Source: an uncultured Opitutales bacterium
Lineage (GTDB): Bacteria > Verrucomicrobiota > Verrucomicrobiia > Opitutales > Intestinicryptomonadaceae
Length of the DNA: 35,199 nt
NCBI GenBank assembly: GCA_900546565.1
Contig: URDC01000014.1
Coordinates: 1 to 35,199, forward strand
Direction: 5' to 3'
Part shown: piece by piece, positions 7,008 through 14,282 of the stretch
Layout of the letters: every line of letters begins with the position of its first letter
Position numbering within the stretch: position 1 is the stretch's first letter
The notes under the pieces: generated by a model
The model's database searches: none
Told to the model about the DNA's origin: nothing
The model's input: only the letters and a program-made list of their open reading frames with translations
Made by a program: the position numbers and the translations under genes

Positions 7008-9587
7008 ATGAACGAAATAAATCCTGACAACTTTACAGAAAAGAGCATTGAGGCTATCAACGGTGCAAGCGAAATCGCAAAGCAACGCCGCAACACCGAG
7101 ATAACCCAAACACACTTGCTCGCCTCCCTTGTCTCGCAAGACTCGGGGATTGTCGGAGCCGTGATAGACAAACTCGGTTCCGACAAACGCTCCGCGCTTG
7201 AACTTGCCATCAGGCGCGAACTCGATGCGCTGCCCAAAGTGGACGGCTCGAACGCCTCGCCCTACATAAGCACGGGGCTTTCCTCGACAATCGAAGCGGC
7301 GCAATCAATCGCAAAACAGATGCGCGACGAATTTGTTTCGACCGAGCACCTCTTCCTTGCCGTTGTCGACGCCCCCGAAAGGCAGAAAATAGGCGATGTT
7401 TTCAGAAGCCTTCAAATCACGCATGCGGCTGTCGAGCAGACTGTCGTCGAAATGCGCGGCAACACGCACGTGAACTCGAAGAATCCCGAAGCGACATACG
7501 ATGTCCTCGAAAAATACGGCTCCGACCTCGTCCAGCTTGCACGCAACGGCAAGCTCGACCCCGTCATCGGCCGCGATGAGGAAATAGGGCGCGTAATCCG
7601 CATTCTTTCGCGTAAGACGAAAAACAATCCCGTCCTCATCGGCGAACCGGGCGTCGGCAAAACTGCAATCGCCGAAGGGCTCGCCCAGCGCATCGTCCGC
7701 CGCGACGTTCCCGAAGGCCTCAAAGACAAAACAGTCTTCGCCCTCGATATGGGTTCGCTGATTGCGGGAGCAAAATACCGCGGCGAATTCGAGGAGCGTT
7801 TAAAGGCGGTTCTCAACAAAATTAGGGAATCCAACGGCAAAATAATCCTCTTTATCGACGAGCTCCACACCATTGTCGGCGCGGGGCGCACTGACGGTTC
7901 GCTCGACGCCTCCAACATGTTGAAGCCCATGCTTGCCCGCGGCGAACTGCGCTGCGTGGGCGCGACGACTCTCGACGAATACCGCCAATACATCGAAAAG
8001 GATCCCGCCCTTGAAAGGCGTTTCCAAAGCGTCTATGTGGGCGAGCCCGATGTCGAAACGAGTATTGCCATTTTGCGCGGGCTTAAAGAGCGTTTCGAAA
8101 CCTACCACGGCGTCCAGATTCAGGATCACGCCCTCGTCGAAGCCGCCGAGCTCAGCGACCGCTACATTACGGGGCGCCAGCTCCCGGACAAGGCGATCGA
8201 CCTCGTCGACGAAGCCTGTGCGCGCATAAAGACCCAGCTCGACTCTATGCCTACCGAGCTCGATATGCTTCTGCGCAAGCTCCGCCGCGCCGAAATCGAG
8301 CAACGCGCCCTCGAAAAGGAGAACGGCGACCCCGCGCGTCTTGCCGAAGTCCGCAAGGAACTCGAACAAATGCGCGAGCAATCCTCCGCCATGAAGGCGA
8401 AGTGGGAAGCCGAAAAGGAGGCCTCCAACAAGGCCTCGCAGTTGCGCGAAAAAATCGAGGCAGCGAAGCTCAAAATGGAGCGCGCCGAACGCGAATACGA
8501 CCTCACTCAGGCAGCCGAAATCAAATACGGCGAGCTGCCAAAGCTCGAAGCCGAGCTTAAAAAGGCGGTCAGTGCGCGTTCCGACGAAAACGCAATGCTC
8601 AAAGAGAGTGTTTCCGCCGACGAAATCGCCGAGATTGTCGCCGAATGGACTGGCATCCCCGTCAAAAAGCTTCTCGAAAGCGACCGCGAGCGTCTTCTCA
8701 AACTTCCCGAGATTTTGCACAAGCGTGTAATCGGGCAAAACGAGGCAGTCGAGAGTGTCGCCAACGCCATCTTGCGCGCCCGCGCGGGCATAAAAGACCC
8801 ACGCAGACCGAGCGGCACGTTTATGTTCCTCGGACCCACTGGGGTGGGCAAAACCGAGCTTGCCAAGGCTCTGAGTCAATCGCTTTTCAACACCGAAGAC
8901 GGTCTTGTGCGTATCGATATGTCCGAATATATGGAAAAGCATTCGGTTGCGCGTTTGATTGGCGCGCCTCCGGGGTATGTCGGCTACGAGCAGGGCGGAC
9001 AGCTCACCGAAGCCGTGCGTCGTCGTCCTTACAGTGTCGTGCTTTTCGACGAAATCGAGAAGGCGCACCCCGAAGTCCTCAACACGCTTTTGCAGGTTAT
9101 GGACGACGGTATTTTGACCGACTCGCAAGGGCGCAAAGTCGACTTCAAGAACACTGTCATCATTATGACCTCCAACATCGGCGCGCGTTTCATCACTGAT
9201 GCGCCCCTCGGCAAGGGCGGCGAGCTTTCCGACTCCGTCAAGGAGGCCGTTATGTCCGATGTCCGCCGCACGTTCAAGCCCGAATTCCTCAATCGTATTG
9301 ACGACATCATTGTCTTCAAGGCGTTGCAGCTCGACGAGATTATACAAATTGTAAAGCTCCAAATCGAGCAGCTCAATATGCGCCTGAAAGAGCAGAACAT
9401 AAAAATCGAGCTTACCAAAGGCGCGTATGAAAAACTTGCCGAAAAGGCGTATGATGTTGCCTATGGTGCGCGTCCCTTGAAGCGCACTATCAATACCCAG
9501 ATTGAGAATCCTCTTGCCCGTGAAATCATTTCTGGCAAGTTGAAATCTGGCGACGTTCGCAAATTCACCGAAAAAGACATTTTGTAG
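7008..9587 (+). CDS. clpB: ATP-dependent chaperone ClpB
   Basis: 859 aa, the usual ClpB length. Residues 1-145 are the Clp N domain (two repeats). The first AAA+ module has Walker A GEPGVGKT (212-219) and Walker B ILFIDELH. About 400-530 is the long charged coiled-coil middle domain, which marks ClpB rather than ClpA or ClpC. The second module has Walker A GPTGVGKT (609-616) and VVLFDEIEKAHPEV. There is no ClpP-binding IGF/IGL loop that I can recognise. ClpB works with DnaK to pull apart protein aggregates in the cytoplasm. Single-gene unit, followed by hairpin repeats and a terminator at 9830. Confidence 0.97.
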   Translation: MNEINPDNFTEKSIEAINGASEIAKQRRNTEITQTHLLASLVSQDSGIVGAVIDKLGSDKRSALELAIRRELDALPKVDGSNASPYISTGLSSTIEAAQSIAKQMRDEFVSTEHLFLAVVDAPERQKIGDVFRSLQITHAAVEQTVVEMRGNTHVNSKNPEATYDVLEKYGSDLVQLARNGKLDPVIGRDEEIGRVIRILSRKTKNNPVLIGEPGVGKTAIAEGLAQRIVRRDVPEGLKDKTVFALDMGSLIAGAKYRGEFEERLKAVLNKIRESNGKIILFIDELHTIVGAGRTDGSLDASNMLKPMLARGELRCVGATTLDEYRQYIEKDPALERRFQSVYVGEPDVETSIAILRGLKERFETYHGVQIQDHALVEAAELSDRYITGRQLPDKAIDLVDEACARIKTQLDSMPTELDMLLRKLRRAEIEQRALEKENGDPARLAEVRKELEQMREQSSAMKAKWEAEKEASNKASQLREKIEAAKLKMERAEREYDLTQAAEIKYGELPKLEAELKKAVSARSDENAMLKESVSADEIAEIVAEWTGIPVKKLLESDRERLLKLPEILHKRVIGQNEAVESVANAILRARAGIKDPRRPSGTFMFLGPTGVGKTELAKALSQSLFNTEDGLVRIDMSEYMEKHSVARLIGAPPGYVGYEQGGQLTEAVRRRPYSVVLFDEIEKAHPEVLNTLLQVMDDGILTDSQGRKVDFKNTVIIMTSNIGARFITDAPLGKGGELSDSVKEAVMSDVRRTFKPEFLNRIDDIIVFKALQLDEIIQIVKLQIEQLNMRLKEQNIKIELTKGAYEKLAEKAYDVAYGARPLKRTINTQIENPLAREIISGKLKSGDVRKFTEKDIL

Positions 9588-9795
9588 ACGTGCACCGGCG
9601 GAGGATTTGCCTGCGGCAAATTTTCCTCCTTTGTCAAACCCCTACATATTTTATATGACGTGCACCGGCGGAGGATTTGCCTGCGGCAAATTTTCCTCCT
9701 TTGTCAAACGCCTACATATTTTATATGAAGGGCACACTGGTGCGGGATTTGCCGAATGGCGAATATCCCGCTTTGGCAGACCCCTATGCGGACTC
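9587..9795 (+). repeat. 70-bp tandem repeat, two near-identical units plus a diverged third
   Basis: Unit 1 is 9587-9656 and unit 2 is 9657-9726; they differ by one base (9640 against 9710), 69 of 70 identical, so the duplication is recent. A third, diverged unit runs from 9727 to about 9795. Each unit holds one hairpin: 9600-9629, 9670-9699 and 9742-9771. In the third unit the stem is GCGGGA/TCCCGC instead of GGAGGA/TCCTCC, with pairing kept. Unit 1 starts on the last base of the clpB stop codon. Confidence 0.88.
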
Positions 9796-9829
9796 TTCTG
9801 TCTTTCTCTATTGTCTATACAAGCAAATA

Positions 9830-9867
9830 CGGGATTGGTTAAGCAACCAATCCCGCTTTATTTTTTG
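9830..9867 (+). terminator. Intrinsic terminator after clpB, possibly also for trxA
   Basis: CGGGATTGGTT (9830-9840), loop AAGC, AACCAATCCCG (9845-9855), then CTTTATTTTTTG. An 11-bp perfect stem. It lies between the convergent clpB and trxA genes; the T-rich side faces clpB, so trxA is served less well. The stem belongs to the same family as the hairpins described at 390-555 and 9587-9795. Confidence 0.8.
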
Positions 9868-9887
9868 CCGAAAAACTTCAATCAAAT

Positions 9888-10199
9888 TTAGAGTGTCGAA
9901 AGAATGCGTTTTAGTTCTTCTTTTGAAGTCATACCGCAAGCCTTGATTCTCTCGCCGCGTTTAAAAAACAACACGGTCGGGACGGCGTTGACACCGTAAC
10001 GTTCGGCTATTTCGGGGGCTTGGTCTACGTCGAGTTTACAAACCACCGCAGTGTCGCCGACTTCGTTCGCGAGGGCGTCCACCGTCGGGCCGAACATTCG
10101 GCACGGGCCACACCACGTCGCCCAAAAATCTACAAGCACGGGCTTGTCCGAGTTAATAACATTGTCGAAATTTTCTGCTGTCAGATGTATTAAAGCCAT
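9888..10199 (-). CDS. trxA: Thioredoxin
   Basis: 103 aa, a single thioredoxin fold. The redox site is WCGPC (29-33) in the context DFWATWCGPC, the cis-proline is P74 in VPTVLFF, and the buried aspartate is D24. No signal peptide, so this is cytoplasmic thioredoxin, the reductant for ribonucleotide reductase, methionine sulfoxide reductase and other targets. It ends 20 bases from the shared terminator and is preceded by a 63-bp gap from a proline-rich protein gene on the same strand. Confidence 0.97.
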   Translation of the reverse strand: MALIHLTAENFDNVINSDKPVLVDFWATWCGPCRMFGPTVDALANEVGDTAVVCKLDVDQAPEIAERYGVNAVPTVLFFKRGERIKACGMTSKEELKRILSTL

Positions 10200-10262
10200 A
10201 GTTTATATTTTTTCGGATTTTTTTATTGTCGATTAAGGTGCGCAAAATTTTTTCTGCACACC

Positions 10263-10643
10263 CTACATTTCAAATACGATGAGAATTGCGAAAGCAACGC
10301 TCACGACGGCGGCGGCAAATTCCACCGCCAAAAAAGCAGAGGAAGCCGCGTTCGAGCGCGTATGTTCTACGGGCTGCGGCGTTGCGGGGCGAACTGCTGC
10401 GGGGCGCGCGGAAACCGCCACTGCGGGGTTGGGCGCGACAACGCGAGCCGCCGCGGGGGCCACCGCCGCTACTGTCGGCTTCGGGGCTTCCTGCAAAACG
10501 GCTTTCGGGGCTTCGGGAAGCACTGTTTTTGGGGCTTCGGGCAAAATGGCTTTCGAAGCTTCGGGAAGCACTGTTTTCGGGGCTTCGGGCAGAACCGTTT
10601 TCGGGGCTTCGGGCAAAATTGGGGATTGGTTTTCTTCTGGCAT
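10263..10643 (-). CDS. Proline-rich octapeptide-repeat, tail-anchored protein
   Basis: 126 aa from the ATG at 10643, preceded by an AT-rich stretch containing TATAAT. Residues 9-56 are six tandem eight-residue repeats of the form (V/I)LPEAPKT with small changes (ASKA, LQEAPKP), encoded by a 24-bp DNA repeat. Next comes an alanine-, proline- and valine-rich stretch (57-97) and one membrane helix right at the C terminus (about 103-124), ending IVFEM. There is no signal peptide, so the topology looks tail-anchored with the repeats in the cytoplasm; a C-out orientation cannot be excluded. I do not recognise the family. The repeated P-E-A-P-K unit resembles the stiff Pro-Glu-Lys spacer of TonB-like proteins, but no TonB C-terminal domain is present. 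Confidence 0.6.
   Translation of the reverse strand: MPEENQSPILPEAPKTVLPEAPKTVLPEASKAILPEAPKTVLPEAPKAVLQEAPKPTVAAVAPAAARVVAPNPAVAVSARPAAVRPATPQPVEHTRSNAASSAFLAVEFAAAVVSVAFAILIVFEM
10490..10620 (-). repeat. 24-bp tandem repeat inside the proline-rich gene
   Basis: About five and a half units of a 24-base repeat encoding LPEAPKTV-type octapeptides. Units differ at a few positions and frame is kept throughout, so copy number can change without breaking the gene. Confidence 0.85.
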
Positions 10644-10887
10644 AATTATATAGTGTTTTGTTTTCGTTTGGCGGAACAATTTTGTCCTGCGTCCGCCACC
10701 CGCCGCGTTCGCTGTCTACGGCTCGGTGCGGCTCGGCTTCGGCAAATCCGCCTTTTTGTTGGTAATTTTTGTAAATCAAGTGACGTCAAAGTCAAGGCAT
10801 TTTTGCGCGGTAGCCCCGATGCGGCTTTCCCAATTGCCACGTCCGCCCCGACGCGAACCTCTTTTGTCGAGATTTTTGTTTTTTGTG

Positions 10888-10916
10888 TTGATAAAGGCAG
10901 CGGATTTTCGAAAATC
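10888..10916 (+). promoter_or_regulatory. Possible prfB promoter
   Basis: TTGATA at 10888-10893, then GAAAAT after 16 bp (10910-10915). The start would fall at about the ATG at 10923, which has no Shine-Dalgarno sequence. Confidence 0.4.
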
Positions 10917-10922
10917 AAAAGA

Positions 10923-12072
10923 ATGATTATCGACCCGGAAGTAAAAAATTCAGCCGAAAATATCAAAAAGCGTATCGGATATTTGTGGAGGTTTCTTTGA
11001 CGTCCCCAAAAAACGCGAACAGATAGAAGGGCTTGAACGCACGATGGCTTTGCCGACTTTTTGGGACGACCAAACAAACGCCCAGAAAGTCGTGGGCGAA
11101 CTGTCGCGTTTGAAATCGCTCGTCCAGCCGCAAATGGAGCTTAAAACGCGTGCCGAGGACTTGGCGGCTCTCTTCGAGCTTGCCGAAGAATCGGACGAAG
11201 ACGATGCCCAGCTTGCTGCCGACTTGGCGTCCGAAACCGCCGCACTCGCCGAGTTCGTCGACAAAGTCGAAATCGAGTCGTTCCTCTGCGGCCCGCACGA
11301 CAAGTGCAATGCAATCGTCACAATCCACGCGGGCGCGGGCGGCACCGAAAGCTGCGACTGGGCGGAAATGCTTCTGCGAATGTATATGCGCTGGGCGGAA
11401 CGCCGCGGGTTCTCGGTTGAGCTTGAAGACGTTCAGGAGGGCGAAGAGGCTGGAATGTCGAAAGTCACATTCCGCATTGTCGGCGACAACGCCTACGGCT
11501 ACGCAAAGGCGGAGCGCGGCGTCCACCGCCTTGTGCGCATAAGCCCGTTCGACTCAAACAAACGCCGCCACACATCGTTTGCCTCCGTCGATGTAATTGC
11601 CGAAATCGACGAAGACATCGATATGGACATCAAGGAGGAAGACCTGAAAATCGACACCTACCGTTCCAGCGGCAAGGGCGGCCAGCACGTCAACAAAACC
11701 GAGAGCGCGGTGCGCATAACGCATCTGCCTACGGGGATAGTCGTAGCCTGCCAGAACGAGCGTTCGCAGTTCAAAAACAAGGCGACCGCGATGAAAATTT
11801 TAAAGAGCCGCCTATACGAAAAACTGCTCGACCAAAAACGCTCCGAGATGGACAAATTCTACGGCGAGAAGGGCGAAATTTCGTGGGGCAACCAAATCCG
11901 CAGCTATGTTTTCCAACCCTACCAAATGGTCAAAGACCTGCGCACGGGCGCGGAAACGGGCAACTTGCAGGCGGTTATGGACGGCGATATCGACATCTTC
12001 ATAAACGCATGGTTGCGCGCGGGCGGGCCGACTTCGCGCAACAAAAACTACCGACTCGAAGACGACGAATAA
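10923..12072 (+). CDS. prfB: Peptide chain release factor 2, programmed +1 frameshift
   Basis: Made from two frames. The first 25 codons (ATG at 10923) run to CTT just before an in-frame TGA at 10998-11000; skipping T10998 continues as GAC GTC CCC for 357 more codons, 382 aa in total against 365 in E. coli. The slip site reads GGAGG-TTT-CTT-TGA-C, with the Shine-Dalgarno-like GGAGG that stimulates slippage. This is the classic RF2 autoregulation: scarce RF2 means slow TGA reading and more frameshifting. The tripeptide anticodon SPF is at 207-209 and the catalytic GGQ at 252-254 (GKGGQHVNKTES). It releases peptides at UGA and UAA. The acidic C-terminal tail ends LEDDE. Confidence 0.95.
10986..11001 (+). 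promoter_or_regulatory. prfB frameshift signal
   Basis: GGAGG, three-base spacer TTT, slippery CTT, stop TGA, then C. This matches the conserved bacterial RF2 recoding site (Shine-Dalgarno-like element, CTT, TGA followed by C). Confidence 0.95.
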
Positions 12073-12174
12073 TCCGCGCAACGCCCCGACTTCGAAAATT
12101 CCTCCCCGACCGCGCCAACGACAATCAACCGAAAATACACGCAACCCATAGCACCCCGAAAGGACTTTTAACAT

Positions 12175-12672
12175 ATGTTGGAATGGCAGATAAAACCCCT
12201 CGCCCGAAAATCGGCGGCGGGCAGCGACATCAAAGTCGGCGACACCGTCGTTTGCGCCGTGTTTTTGGACGCCGCGGGCAATTTGGACAGAGCCGACTTC
12301 CTCAAAAGCGAGTTTGACGAATCCAAAATTGCGGGGCGCGTAATCGGCAAGTGGGAACGCGTTGTCCGCGCGGCCTCCGACGAGGACGAAAAACTCGCCC
12401 GCAAAATGTCGCTTGCTTCGAGCGAAGACTTTTTCCTTTCGCTCTTCGACGAGAATTCGGCTGTCGAAACCGACGAGACCGACGTCGTAAAGCAAATGCT
12501 CGCGCTCCTGCTCGAACGCCGCCGCGTCTTGCGCGCAATGGGCAGGGCTTCGGGCGGAGTCCAGAAATACCTTCACGTTTCGACCAAACGCGTCTTCGAA
12601 GTCCCGCAGCGCGACCTCGACGAGGACTTAATCATTAAAATTCAATCCCAATTAGGAAATATTATTATATAA
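12175..12672 (+). CDS. Conserved-looking protein of unknown function
   Basis: 165 aa, cytoplasmic, no signal peptide or membrane segment. A good Shine-Dalgarno sequence (AAAGGA) stands before the ATG. Residues 1-60 look like small beta strands (LEWQIKPLARKSAAGSDIKVGDTVVCAVFLDAAGN in pieces), and 85-150 is helical and rich in charged residues with two acidic stretches (SSEDFF, DETDVVKQML). I do not recognise the family. It lies 102 bp after prfB and 4 bp before a lipoprotein gene, and so starts or continues an operon with the lipoprotein and the M23 peptidase. Confidence 0.75.
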   Translation: MLEWQIKPLARKSAAGSDIKVGDTVVCAVFLDAAGNLDRADFLKSEFDESKIAGRVIGKWERVVRAASDEDEKLARKMSLASSEDFFLSLFDENSAVETDETDVVKQMLALLLERRRVLRAMGRASGGVQKYLHVSTKRVFEVPQRDLDEDLIIKIQSQLGNIII

Positions 12673-12676
12673 CATT

Positions 12677-13192
12677 ATGAAGCTCTGCAAAATTTTGACA
12701 TTGTTCGCCGCGATTGTATCGGCCGCGCTTTGCGGCTGCTCGAAAAGCTCCGACACAAAACTCATAACATTCAACGTAGCCGCATTGAAGGGCGTAGACA
12801 CCGGGCTTTCGCACACAACCGTCGTAATGCCGTTTTCGGGCACGCGCCTGATAATGAATACCGATACGGTGCTTTATAGCGGCGATGTCGAAAGCGTCTA
12901 CGCCGCCGAAAACGCGATGCCCACGGGCGAAAAAATCTCGGGCTTCTACTTCGTTTTCGGCGCGAACGGCAAGCGCAAACTTGCAAACATCACCGCGTCG
13001 AATATCGGCTCCTACATGGTAATGCACTTCGGCGGCGTTCCCATGGGCTTGCGCATAATCGATACCGTAGTGGGCGACGGACGCCTTTTTGTTTGCAGCG
13101 AATTCGACGATTCCGAAAAGTCGATTCACGAAATCGTCGCCGAAATGAACGAGTCCATCAAAAAGGTCAACGAAATCAAATCCGATATGTAG
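12677..13192 (+). CDS. Lipoprotein resembling the SecD P1 head subdomain
   Basis: 171 aa. Signal peptide with lipobox ALCGC, the modified cysteine being C21, followed by SKSSD. Since residue +2 is serine, outer-membrane location is likely. The mature part has strands and a motif FVFGANGKRKLANITASNIGSYM...FGGVPMGLRIID (about 95-140), which resembles the periplasmic head of SecD (strand, G-A/N-x-K-x-F/L-x-x-x-T, then a strand with a D/G-G-x turn). That resemblance is inference. The C-terminal 35 residues are a helix rich in Glu, Lys and Asn. It lies 4 bp after the unknown gene and 6 bp before the M23 peptidase, so the three are likely co-transcribed. Confidence 0.7.
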   Translation: MKLCKILTLFAAIVSAALCGCSKSSDTKLITFNVAALKGVDTGLSHTTVVMPFSGTRLIMNTDTVLYSGDVESVYAAENAMPTGEKISGFYFVFGANGKRKLANITASNIGSYMVMHFGGVPMGLRIIDTVVGDGRLFVCSEFDDSEKSIHEIVAEMNESIKKVNEIKSDM

Positions 13193-13198
13193 TTAGCC

Positions 13199-14224
13199 AT
13201 GACGGAGGGAAGGTTTTCATCGTTTTCGAAATCCGCGCGGTTTTCGGTTTTGCTTTGCGCCGCGCTCTCGGTATTGCCCGTTTCGGCGCTCGCCGACATC
13301 GTCTGGCCGACGCCGCTAAAAGACTTCGCTTTGGGGCGTCCGCCCGAGTCGTTTTTACAGCCGACAGTCAGCGGCAATTCCGTAAGCGGCGGTTTCGGAG
13401 ACGTCCGCAACAACGGCTACAAATTTCACGAGGCAATCGACATTCGCCCCGAAAAGCGCGACCGTTACGGCGAGCCGCTCGACGACATCTACGCGGCAAT
13501 GGACGGCGTCGTTGTCTGCGTCAACCGCGTAGCGGGCAACAGCGGCTACGGACGCTACGTCGTCCTCACCCATCCGAATGAGGACGTAGAAGTCTATACG
13601 CTCTACGCGCATATGTCTGACATCGCCGCGGGCATTTCCGTCGGCAAAAGCGTTTCGGCGGGCACGCGGCTCGGACAAATGGGGCGTTCGGCGTCGTATA
13701 CAATCAGAAAGCCGCAGGCGCACCTGCACTTCGAAATCGGCCTGATGTCGAGCAAAAACTTCGACAAGTGGTATTACGGCTCGCGCAAGTTCAAAGACAA
13801 AAACCGCTTCGGCAACTACAACGGCATAAATCTCACGGGCTTCGACCCCCTCGACTTCTTTTACGCCGCGCGCGCGGGCAGGGTGGATTCGATGGCGGGC
13901 TATATCCAGAGCCTGCCCACGGCGTTTGTCGTTCGCGTCTACACAAAGGCGGTTCCCGATTTCGCAAAAATGTATCCAAAACTCGTGGATACCAAAGGCT
14001 CGGATTGCGGGTGGGACATTCATATGACGTGGTTCGGGCTTCCCCAGAAAATGGAGCGCATAAAAAATCCCGACCCCGCAAAGGCGGGCAGGCAGACAAT
14101 CGAAATCGTCTCTTTCAATCCCGATGAAATAAAGCGCAAATGCCGCGTTATGGTGATTCAACGCGGCGGAAAAATCTTTGTAACAAACACTCTTATCGAT
14201 ACCGTCCGCAAGCTTTTTCCGTAA
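13199..14224 (+). CDS. M23 family metallopeptidase (LytM-type)
   Basis: 341 aa with a signal peptide (1-32, cleavage after SALA). The zinc site is complete: HEAID (77-81, H and D), H138 in YAHMS, and HLHFE (175-179). The active fold covers about 70-180. The C-terminal 160 residues are another domain with no recognised motif and may bind the wall or partners. M23 enzymes cut peptide cross-links of peptidoglycan; since all ligands are present, this one should be active and not a mere regulator. It is in an operon with the preceding lipoprotein. There is no good ribosome site before the ATG, so translation may be coupled to the upstream gene. Confidence 0.9.
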   Translation: MTEGRFSSFSKSARFSVLLCAALSVLPVSALADIVWPTPLKDFALGRPPESFLQPTVSGNSVSGGFGDVRNNGYKFHEAIDIRPEKRDRYGEPLDDIYAAMDGVVVCVNRVAGNSGYGRYVVLTHPNEDVEVYTLYAHMSDIAAGISVGKSVSAGTRLGQMGRSASYTIRKPQAHLHFEIGLMSSKNFDKWYYGSRKFKDKNRFGNYNGINLTGFDPLDFFYAARAGRVDSMAGYIQSLPTAFVVRVYTKAVPDFAKMYPKLVDTKGSDCGWDIHMTWFGLPQKMERIKNPDPAKAGRQTIEIVSFNPDEIKRKCRVMVIQRGGKIFVTNTLIDTVRKLFP

Positions 14225-14231
14225 ATAAAAC

Positions 14232-14258
14232 TTGACAGACCCCGCGGACAGGTATACC
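14232..14258 (+). promoter_or_regulatory. Promoter of guaB
   Basis: TTGACA at 14232-14237, 15 bp, TATACC at 14253-14258. Predicted leader about 18-25 nt; AGGGA at 14266-14270 may be a distant ribosome site. Confidence 0.55.
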
Positions 14259-14282
14259 CAACATTAGGGAAAATCAACCAGT

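Noticed and set aside
7800..9362. Long minus-strand open frame (520 codons) opposite clpB
   Set aside because: It is fully antisense to the strongly conserved clpB gene and its product is a phenylalanine- and leucine-rich mirror of clpB codons; such frames are common in GC-rich codon usage.
9587..9795. Possible CRISPR array
   Set aside because: The repeats are directly adjacent 70-bp units without unique spacers, and no cas gene is present.
10998..11000. prfB as a broken gene with an early stop
   Set aside because: The stop is part of the conserved RF2 frameshift signal.
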